Below the pieces are notes generated by a model, which saw only the letters and a list, made by a program, of their open reading frames with translations, made no database searches and was not told where the DNA came from. This document shows, in pieces, positions 1 to 4,859 of a stretch of 5,442 nt of DNA. Numbering within the stretch: the first letter of the stretch is position 1; the number at the start of each line of letters is the position of its first letter. The stretch comes from Nanobdellati archaeon (GTDB taxonomy: Archaea > EX4484-52 > JAADEF01). Made by a program: the position numbers and the translations under genes. The stretch lies in NCBI GenBank assembly GCA_015521505.1, contig WAOB01000071.1, positions 1-5,442 of the forward strand. The letters are read 5' to 3'.

Positions 1-561
1 GGATCTTTCTTACCAACATGGAAAACAAAAGAAATCATCGATGATATTAAAAAAGGAGATTTAACTCAACTACTAACAAAACCATTTAATTATCTGTTAT
101 TTAGATTTTTCTATTTTGTTGGTTTAGATATAAGAGTTTTCTTTATTATAGGAATAGTTTTGATACCATTCATTTTTTCATATACTCTAAATGCAATATT
201 CTTCATGCTTTATCTTATTTTGGCATATATACTTGAGTTCTTGTTTATTATGTCTTTTGTTTTATTATCTTTTTGGATTTATGAGCCAAAACATTTACTG
301 AATATCTTAAACAATATAAAATTATTCTTAAGAGGAAGTTTTTTACCATATACTTTCTTTCCAGAAGAGACAAGAATGTTCTTTGATTTTTTGCCTTTTG
401 CGTACTTTGGATATTTAAAATTTGAAGTTCTTATGAATGGTTTAAATATAATTGATAAAGATTTTATCTTAGGGTATATAGGTAATGTTGTGCTGTTCGG
501 TTTAATCTTATATTTTATCTGGAAAGTTGGGTTAAAGAAATTTGAAAGTCAGGGTGGTTGA
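1..561 (+). CDS. ABC-2 type transporter permease subunit (DUF990/PF06182-like), 5' end outside window
   Basis: The reading frame is open from the first base, so about 186 C-terminal residues are visible and the start lies upstream; the TTG at 160 is only an internal codon. The visible part begins with a soluble segment (IIDDIKKGDLTQLLTKP) matching the 'I..I..G.L...L.KP' pattern of ABC-2 permeases. Hydrophobic helices follow at about visible residues 30-60, 65-95 and 155-178. Between them lies the family's re-entrant signature, FLRGSFLPYTFFPEE followed by FLPFAYFGYLKFEVL. The protein ends with KKFESQGG, close to the typical 'lkryeSqGG' terminus of PF06182. Such proteins form the membrane channel of an exporter powered by a separate ATPase, probably encoded upstream. 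The substrate cannot be told. The TGA stop overlaps the next gene, which suggests co-transcription. Family assignment is from remembered motifs. Confidence 0.8.
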   Translation, partial: GSFLPTWKTKEIIDDIKKGDLTQLLTKPFNYLLFRFFYFVGLDIRVFFIIGIVLIPFIFSYTLNAIFFMLYLILAYILEFLFIMSFVLLSFWIYEPKHLLNILNNIKLFLRGSFLPYTFFPEETRMFFDFLPFAYFGYLKFEVLMNGLNIIDKDFILGYIGNVVLFGLILYFIWKVGLKKFESQGG

Positions 562-1195
562 AATAGAATATTATGAATTTAAAGGTATGGTTATATGGAT
601 AAGCGGATTGCTCTTTATAATACATCTACTACAATTATTTATCCCAGGTTTTACTGAATTTTTTGTTCTAAATGGAGAAAAAATATATGAAATACATAGA
701 ATGTTCACTTCAATTTTCCTGCATGCAAACATAAACCATCTCTTACAAAATATTATAGGTTTAATAATGTTTGGCATTGTTTTAGAGGCCGTAATAGGCT
801 GGAAACGGTTTTTGGAAGTGTTTATCTTATCTGGCTTAGTAGGAAACATAGCAATACTCTTGTATGATCCTTCAGTAATTGCTTTAGGAAGTAGTGGTGC
901 CTTGATGGGAATAATAGGTGCTCTAACATATCTAAGACCATTTATGCCTGTGTATTTCTATGTCCCTCTACCTGTGATATCTCTGTCTGTGATATATATC
1001 CTAATTAATATCTTTGGATTAATATATCCTACAGACAATATAGGATATGCAGCCCATATAGGAGGGTTTATTGCCGGTATGGTGTGGGGTTACTTAAACA
1101 AAGATAAATATAAAGAAGAAAAACCTAAGTTAGAGGACGATTTAGATTTAGATGATGAGGAAATATATAAAATAGCACAAATAAAACCTAAATGA
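542..1195 (+). CDS. Rhomboid family intramembrane serine protease
   Basis: A polytopic membrane protein of about 217 aa that cleaves transmembrane substrates inside the lipid bilayer. All catalytic landmarks are visible, numbering from the TTG at 542: R53-M-F-T-S-I-F-L-H61 leading to HLLQN (H66, N70; oxyanion/HxxxN motif in TM2), GSSGA with nucleophile Ser118 in TM4, and AHIGGF with general base His172 in TM6. The core is six helices, the minimal archaeal/bacterial form. A charged cytosolic tail (about 186-217) is strongly acidic (LEDDLDLDDEE). The start is uncertain. TTG at 542 overlaps the upstream permease by 20 bp, GTG at 554 is possible, and ATG at 587 would begin directly before TM1; none has a convincing Shine-Dalgarno sequence at normal spacing. 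The 3' end overlaps the convergent surface-protein gene by 8 bp. Natural substrates are unknown. Confidence 0.92.
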   Translation: MKVRVVEIEYYEFKGMVIWISGLLFIIHLLQLFIPGFTEFFVLNGEKIYEIHRMFTSIFLHANINHLLQNIIGLIMFGIVLEAVIGWKRFLEVFILSGLVGNIAILLYDPSVIALGSSGALMGIIGALTYLRPFMPVYFYVPLPVISLSVIYILINIFGLIYPTDNIGYAAHIGGFIAGMVWGYLNKDKYKEEKPKLEDDLDLDDEEIYKIAQIKPK

Positions 1196-2309
1196 CTTTT
1201 CTACGAATAATCATTAAAACAAATATTAGAGCAACAACAAAAACATAAAATCCGGGCTCTGGAGATTGCTCGACAAAACCCTGGGTAGAGGAAGGTATTA
1301 TAAATACAGTCGTATTAAACACTTCAACACTTCCTTCCTCAGTGTCTCTATAAATCTTTAAAGGATACTCTCCTAATTTACCTCCAAAGATGGTTACAAC
1401 AATAGACCCTCTCTCATAAGGTTTCAAAGATATCGTTTTAGTTTTAGATGCTATAGGTCTTTCCTTATCTTCAAACCATACAAAATTCTCAAAAATTCTT
1501 GTTTCAGGATCATTGCCTGAAGATAATCTTAAAGTAAACGTCTGAGGTTTATCTGATGGATTATAATAAGTTAGTAACATTTGTGCATACATTCCTACTT
1601 GTAAATAAAGTTTGTTATCTCCTTGAGACAACATGTTTTGAACATCTAAAATAACTTGTCCTTCAGAGGACAAGGTTGCCCTACAACACAAAGTTTGATA
1701 ATTACTGGGTAAATAGATTTCCTGTACATCACAAGAATAGATGTGAGCATTTGTATCTACAAACCCGCCATCTGGAAGAATTCCTGAAAATTTAAATAAA
1801 CATGTTTCAACAACACCACATCCTACACTGCCCCTAACATCACAATACATTATTGCACCCGTTCCCTCCTCTACGGGTTCTGGATAAATACAAAGTTCGT
1901 AATTGTATTCTCCCGGGTTTGTCGAATAGGGAGATTTAACATGCGCATTTGTTACATCACTTAGATTAACGACATATACCTGTCCATTATACGGATCACA
2001 AGACATCCCCTCTTCTAAAATAAACCCCCTTAATTTAATATAGTTGTTTGTAGTACATGCCAAAACATATTCATAATTTCCAGAAACAACATCCTCAGAA
2101 AGATTAGATAAATGTGAATTATATGGTCTACCATTAGAGTCAACATCTATAGTCATCACTCCTATAATGGGATCATATCCTGTAGGGATAGAATCTTTTG
2201 GAAATATGTCACAATTATAAAGAACATTATCTATCTCAACAGAATATGCATAAAACAATAAAGACACAAAGAAAATATAATACAAACCTATACGTGTCTT
2301 ATTTACCAT
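1188..2309 (-). CDS. Secreted cysteine-rich surface protein with internal repeats and C-terminal membrane anchor
   Basis: I do not recognise a named family. From ATG at 2309 (373 aa), residues 1-23 form a signal peptide (MVNKTR, hydrophobic core, then AYS). Residues 33-209 hold ten cysteines (33, 85, 104, 140, 156, 164, 170, 193, 208, 209), suggesting a disulfide-bonded exterior domain. Three loosely repeated units each have an N-(S/A)-H motif followed 17-19 residues later by Tyr-rich sequence and Cys: H66/C85, H123/C140, H189/C208. Residues about 215-338 look like a beta-sandwich (YYNPSDKPQTFTLRL) resembling Ig-like/NEW3-type folds. The end is tripartite: PEPGF (350-354), a hydrophobic helix, then RRK, which recalls PGF-CTERM sorting signals. 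The start at 2309 is preferred because a TATA box lies about 26 bp upstream and a signal peptide follows directly. The frame is open to an ATG at 2381 (ATGA overlap with the upstream gene) and one at 2429. Likely role: cell envelope. Confidence 0.75.
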   Translation of the reverse strand: MVNKTRIGLYYIFFVSLLFYAYSVEIDNVLYNCDIFPKDSIPTGYDPIIGVMTIDVDSNGRPYNSHLSNLSEDVVSGNYEYVLACTTNNYIKLRGFILEEGMSCDPYNGQVYVVNLSDVTNAHVKSPYSTNPGEYNYELCIYPEPVEEGTGAIMYCDVRGSVGCGVVETCLFKFSGILPDGGFVDTNAHIYSCDVQEIYLPSNYQTLCCRATLSSEGQVILDVQNMLSQGDNKLYLQVGMYAQMLLTYYNPSDKPQTFTLRLSSGNDPETRIFENFVWFEDKERPIASKTKTISLKPYERGSIVVTIFGGKLGEYPLKIYRDTEEGSVEVFNTTVFIIPSSTQGFVEQSPEPGFYVFVVALIFVLMIIRRKVI

Positions 2310-2330
2310 AAAAAATATAGAAAACAAGTA

Positions 2331-2341
2331 AAATATATATT
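2331..2341 (-). promoter_or_regulatory. TATA box of the surface-protein gene
   Basis: On the minus strand the stretch reads ATATATATTTT. Its centre is about 26 bp upstream of the ATG at 2309, the classic archaeal TATA-to-start-site spacing, so transcription would begin at or next to the ATG (leaderless). No Shine-Dalgarno sequence is seen before 2309. It lies just downstream of the DUF996 stop, so the gene may also be read through from upstream. The local sequence is very AT-rich, so chance matches are easy. Confidence 0.5.
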
Positions 2342-2377
2342 TTTCAAATAAAGTAAATAAAAAGAAGAGAAGAGATA

Positions 2378-2923
2378 TCATTTCTTTAAACCAAAGAAAG
2401 CAAGAGCAAGAAATATAGCTCCAACCCAAGAAACCACGCCTCCTATTAAAATTATCAACAATACGCTTCCAATCAAAAACAAGTTACCTGCCCATTTGAA
2501 ATTTTCATTTTTTGTTACCTCTGCTGCTTGAAGAAGCGCTTTCCTCATGAAAAAGGAACCAATTATTGCACCTACCCACAGTACAGCAAAAGCCAATAAT
2601 ACACTAGATATAAAAGCAATCAATCCTCCGAAGATTCCTGCTGCCTCCTGAGTTCCTATCATACCCATGCTAAGAAGAGATGCACCTCCTAAAACAACAG
2701 CAAGTATTGTCCCAACAAAAACAACAACTAAACCAATTAGGTAGTTCTTAAAGATATCTGGAGACTTATAATGTTGAGATAATCCATACATCGCAACAAT
2801 AACCATTATTACTCCTACAAGATTTATCAATCCACCTATAACCGGTATCAAACCCACTATTGGAGATAAGACTAATATCAGAGCCCCGATACCTCCCACA
2901 TTTCTCACAGTATTCATATCCAT
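2378..2923 (-). CDS. DUF996-like integral membrane protein
   Basis: A 181-aa, highly hydrophobic protein with little soluble sequence. Membrane segments lie at about residues 11-46 (a Gly/Pro-containing hairpin), 61-85, 98-126 and 146-178. Between the first hairpin and the second segment is LSQHYKSPDIFKNYLIG, resembling the conserved 'Y....IF.N.l' loop of the archaeal/bacterial DUF996 family (PF06195). The C-terminus (GNLFLIGSVLLIILIGGVVS) also fits that family's last helix. Biochemical function is unknown for the family. The ATG at 2923 is backed by a strong Shine-Dalgarno sequence; a second in-frame ATG two codons later is too close to replace it. It lies 48 bp downstream of hjc on the same strand, and its TGA stop overlaps an ATG in the next frame (ATGA at 2378-2381). 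The family assignment is from remembered patterns. Confidence 0.75.
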   Translation of the reverse strand: MDMNTVRNVGGIGALILVLSPIVGLIPVIGGLINLVGVIMVIVAMYGLSQHYKSPDIFKNYLIGLVVVFVGTILAVVLGGASLLSMGMIGTQEAAGIFGGLIAFISSVLLAFAVLWVGAIIGSFFMRKALLQAAEVTKNENFKWAGNLFLIGSVLLIILIGGVVSWVGAIFLALAFFGLKK

Positions 2924-2929
2924 TTATAA

Positions 2930-2936
2930 CACCTCC
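2930..2936 (-). promoter_or_regulatory. Strong Shine-Dalgarno site of the DUF996-like gene
   Basis: The minus strand reads GGAGGTG, followed by six bases (TTATAA) and ATG at 2923. This is a near-perfect anti-16S match at good spacing and fixes the start codon. It also shows that this organism uses Shine-Dalgarno initiation for some genes, in contrast to neighbouring genes that appear leaderless. Confidence 0.85.
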
Positions 2937-2967
2937 AAAAGACTTAATATGTATTATGGTTTTTAAT

Positions 2968-2976
2968 CTTTTTAAA
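2968..2976 (-). promoter_or_regulatory. Possible TATA box of the DUF996-like gene
   Basis: The minus strand reads TTTAAAAAG across the hjc stop codon. Initiation about 26 bp downstream would fall near 2946 and give a leader of about 23 nt that carries the Shine-Dalgarno site at 2930-2936. This fits a short-leader gene. Read-through from hjc is the alternative. Confidence 0.4.
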
Positions 2977-3319
2977 GTTTATCTATCTCGATAAGATAAC
3001 TTTTATCTCTCTCTTTTATTTTATCTAAAAAGAAAAAATAAATTTTACCATTGTATTTAACGGCATACATCGGTTGAGCATTAAAATGTTTAGAAACATC
3101 AACAAGATTCTTAACCTCCTCTTTATCCAGATAAAGTGTTTCTTTGGAAGTGGCTTTACACTCTATGACCACAATCTTTCCATCTTTAGCAGCGATTAAA
3201 TCGGGTTTTTTACTGCCAGCAGATCTTACCACATACCACCCATCCCTTTCAAGCATATCCTTAACTTTTCTCTCCAATTTATATCCTTTAAAATATTTTT
3301 TAGAAACCTTCCTTGACAT
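2972..3319 (-). CDS. hjc: Archaeal Holliday junction resolvase Hjc
   Basis: A 115-aa nuclease of the restriction-endonuclease-like fold. It acts as a homodimer and makes symmetrical metal-dependent cuts in four-way DNA junctions during recombination and fork repair. Visible motifs in order: YKLER with catalytic Glu16 and Arg17; VRSAGSKKPDLIA with Arg32, Ser36 and Asp40; and VIECKAT with Glu53 and Lys55, completing the E...PD...ExK metal site. The C-terminal half (AQPMYAVKYNGKIYFF) gives the later beta strands. Length matches archaeal Hjc (about 120 aa). The basic N-terminus (SRKVSKKYFKGYK) fits DNA binding. ATG at 3319 is favoured because a TATA box sits about 27 bp upstream, making the mRNA leaderless; there is no Shine-Dalgarno. 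It lies directly downstream of rnpB on the same strand. Hjc versus its paralogue Hje cannot be separated by eye, but Hjc is far commoner. Confidence 0.93.
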   Translation of the reverse strand: MSRKVSKKYFKGYKLERKVKDMLERDGWYVVRSAGSKKPDLIAAKDGKIVVIECKATSKETLYLDKEEVKNLVDVSKHFNAQPMYAVKYNGKIYFFFLDKIKERDKSYLIEIDKL

Positions 3320-3340
3320 AGAATATTGTTACTATCGTAG

Positions 3341-3350
3341 TTTTTATATA
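3341..3350 (-). promoter_or_regulatory. TATA box of hjc
   Basis: The minus strand reads TATATAAAAA, an excellent archaeal TATA box. The first eight bases centre about 27 bp upstream of the hjc ATG at 3319, so the start site should coincide with the ATG. It begins only about 8 bp past the last paired base of the RNase P RNA, so rnpB termination and hjc initiation must occur in almost the same place. Confidence 0.7.
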
Positions 3351-3357
3351 GTTTTAT

Positions 3358-3637
3358 AGGAAGGTGATGTCTATAAGCCCTCTTCTGTTGTCCGTCATCC
3401 CAAAAGGTGATGGACATGGAGCATCCGACTATGCCTGCAATGGCAGTTGCCCTGGCAAGGGTGCCTTCTCATCCTCAAAGCATTTCATTGCTTATGTATC
3501 ATTGCTCCTTGCTTTAAGGTTGTTTTCTGTGGCAGAGCCATCCCTCTCGGGATCCTCCTTTGCAGGAGGTTGCCTCTAATAGGGGAGGGACTTTCCTGCT
3601 GCTCTCTTGCAGCATTGCTCCTAGACATCTCCTTCCC
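3358..3637 (-). ncRNA. rnpB: RNase P RNA (archaeal type)
   Basis: The catalytic RNA of RNase P, which with its proteins removes 5' leaders from pre-tRNAs. Read on the minus strand, nearly the full secondary structure can be traced. P1 is a 14-bp helix with one mismatch between 3623-3636 and 3359-3372. P2 pairs GGAGCA (3616-3621) with TGCTCC (3418-3423). P3 is the GCTGC/GCAGC hairpin at 3598-3613. Conserved region I is CAGGAAAGTCCCTC (about 3585-3598), and region V is ACAGAAGAGGGCTTAT (about 3372-3388). These pair as P4 (AG-T-CCCTC with GAGGGCT), leaving the hallmark bulged U. Two GNRA-capped hairpins follow region I: CCTCCT-GCAA-AGGAGG (3554-3569) and ATCCC-GAGA-GGGAT (3540-3553). CCACAGAAAACAA and AGCAAGGAGCAATGATAC match specificity-domain conserved regions. 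Length (about 280 nt) fits. The ends are taken from P1 and may be off by a few bases. Open reading frames here are spurious. Confidence 0.95.
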
Positions 3638-3711
3638 ACTACTACTATTGTTTTGTGAATTTAAAATAGTTTAGGTGTATTTCATTCTCCTGTTGAACAC
3701 TTGCTCCTAGA
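3615..3711. repeat. 11-bp direct repeat shared by the rnpB 5' end and its upstream region
   Basis: TTGCTCCTAGA occurs at 3615-3625 (inside rnpB, covering P2) and again at 3701-3711 (upstream of the rnpB promoter). A weaker match continues to its left in both copies: CCTGCTG at 3595-3601 against CCTGTTG at 3689-3695, with about a six-base difference in spacing. This could be a degenerate partial duplication of the rnpB 5' end, or chance. The feature span covers both copies and the sequence between them. Confidence 0.5.
3659..3666 (-). promoter_or_regulatory. TATA box of rnpB
   Basis: The minus strand reads TTTTAAAT, centred about 25-26 bp upstream of the predicted RNA 5' end at 3637. The match between promoter spacing and the P1 helix end supports both calls. 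Confidence 0.6.
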
Positions 3712-3732
3712 TTGGGAGGTCGAGAAGCAGGA
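3688..3732. other. GC-rich foldable element in the rnpB/tyrS divergent region, possible small RNA
   Basis: This stretch stands out from the AT-rich flanks. It can fold as nested stems: TCCTG (3688-3692) with CAGGA (3728-3732), CTT (3700-3702) with AAG (3725-3727), and CTCC (3704-3707) with GGAG (3715-3718) around a seven-base loop. It does not show a tRNA T-arm, convincing C/D boxes, or a proper H/ACA hairpin with terminal ACA, so no RNA class can be named. It may be a small non-coding RNA, a remnant of an rnpB duplication, or regulatory DNA. The strand is not determined. Confidence 0.3.
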
Positions 3733-3742
3733 ATAGTAATTC

Positions 3743-3750
3743 TTTTAAAA
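3743..3750 (+). promoter_or_regulatory. TATA box of tyrS
   Basis: TTTTAAAA lies with its centre about 25 bp upstream of the tyrS ATG at 3771. No Shine-Dalgarno is present in the AT-only bases before the ATG, so the transcript is predicted to be leaderless. Confidence 0.6.
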
Positions 3751-3770
3751 CTTATCGAAAAATTTTATTT

Positions 3771-4859
3771 ATGGATATTGAAAAGAGAATTGAAATAGTT
3801 AAAAATGTTGCTTATGAAATTATAACAGAGAAAGATCTTAAAGAATTATTTGAAACAAAGGACAAGATCGTTGCTTATGACGGGTTCGAGCCTTCTGGTT
3901 TAGCTCATCTTCCTTTTGGTGTTTATAGACCTCTTATAATTAAGGAACTGGAAAAAGCAGGGATAAGATTTAAACTCTTGCTTGCAGATACTTTTGCATG
4001 GATAAATATGAAATTTGGAGGAGATATAGAAAAGATACGAAGAGCAGGGGAGTATTTTCTAGAGGTTTGGAAAGCCGCAGGTTTAGATCTGAACAAAATA
4101 GAAGTTGTATGGCACAAAGATCTAATATCTGATGAAGAATATTGGAAAAAGGTAATAACTATTGCTCAAAACCATACTCTAAGAAGAACACTAAGAGCAT
4201 TAACCATAGCAGGAAGAGTGGAAAGTTTAGATAATGTAACATCAATAATATTCTATCCAAGTATGCAAGCGGCAGATATATTCCATCTCGAAGTAGATAT
4301 ATGTCAATTAGGTTTAGATCAAAGGAAAGTAAATGTTTTGGCAAGAGAAGTAGCAGAAAAACTTAGTTGGAAAAAACCCGTAGCAGTGCATCATAATTTA
4401 TTAATGGGCTTACAAGGACCTGTGAAACCACAGAAAATGGATGAAGATGTTAGAAAAGACATCATAATTACATCAAAAATGAGTAAAAGTAAACCAGATA
4501 CTGCAATATTTGTTCATGACTCTGAAGAAGAAATAAAAAGAAAAATCATGAAAGCATATTGTCCAGAAAAACAGGTTGAAGACAACCCTGTCTTGCAGTA
4601 TTTTAAAGAGATTGTATTTAGGATTAACAAGGAAATAATGATAGAGAGACCTCAAAAATACGGAGGAGATTTAGAAATTTTATCTTATAATGAACTTGAA
4701 AAAATGTATAAAGAAGGAAAAATACATCCTTTAGATTTGAAATCAGCATTGGTAAAATACATAAATGAAGTAATACAACCTATAAGAGAGCATTTCGAAA
4801 AGAATTCTAAAGCAAAGGAACTATATGAAGAAATATCATCTTATAAAATTACTAGATAA
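3771..4859 (+). CDS. tyrS: Tyrosyl-tRNA synthetase, archaeal type
   Basis: A class I aminoacyl-tRNA synthetase of 362 aa that activates tyrosine with ATP and charges tRNA-Tyr in the cytoplasm. The Rossmann fold begins at YDGFEPSG (36-43) with the HIGH-equivalent HLPFG (46-50), followed by LLLADTFAWIN (69-79). The tyrosine pocket is FYPSMQAADIFHLEVD (161-176), with Tyr162, Gln166 and Asp169 equivalent to Tyr151, Gln155 and Asp158 of the Methanocaldococcus enzyme, and then GLDQRK (181-186). The ATP loop is a perfect KMSKS (236-240). A short helical C-terminal domain (about 260-362) binds the anticodon; the S4 domain of bacterial TyrRS is absent, as expected for archaea. TyrRS rather than TrpRS is indicated by the GFEPSG and YPxMQ motifs. 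The ATG at 3771 is supported by the upstream TATA box. The 3' end overlaps the convergent GGDEF gene by 24 bp, and no separate terminator is seen. Confidence 0.96.
   Translation: MDIEKRIEIVKNVAYEIITEKDLKELFETKDKIVAYDGFEPSGLAHLPFGVYRPLIIKELEKAGIRFKLLLADTFAWINMKFGGDIEKIRRAGEYFLEVWKAAGLDLNKIEVVWHKDLISDEEYWKKVITIAQNHTLRRTLRALTIAGRVESLDNVTSIIFYPSMQAADIFHLEVDICQLGLDQRKVNVLAREVAEKLSWKKPVAVHHNLLMGLQGPVKPQKMDEDVRKDIIITSKMSKSKPDTAIFVHDSEEEIKRKIMKAYCPEKQVEDNPVLQYFKEIVFRINKEIMIERPQKYGGDLEILSYNELEKMYKEGKIHPLDLKSALVKYINEVIQPIREHFEKNSKAKELYEEISSYKITR

Noticed and set aside
571..849. Minus-strand 92-codon open frame inside the rhomboid gene
   Set aside because: It is antisense to a well-supported protease with all catalytic motifs; a shadow frame.
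969..1000. Repeated CTGTGATAT in the rhomboid gene
   Set aside because: Two copies only, within a hydrophobic-helix coding stretch; explained by codon and residue repetition.
3364..3674. Two plus-strand open frames of 71 and 75 codons opposite rnpB, and a minus-strand frame of 63 codons at 3226-3417
   Set aside because: They lie on or across the RNase P RNA, have no family resemblance, and their composition reflects the structured RNA and the hjc promoter.
3688..3732. tRNA or split-tRNA gene in the rnpB-tyrS spacer
   Set aside because: A four-pair stem with a seven-base loop resembles an anticodon arm, but there is no T-arm consensus (GGTTCGANTCC), no acceptor stem, and U33 is missing.
3671..3740. 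C/D or H/ACA guide RNA, or SRP RNA, in the same spacer
   Set aside because: No CUGA box D or good RUGAUGA box C on either strand, no hairpin followed by ACA outside the basal stem, and no SRP helix 8 consensus.
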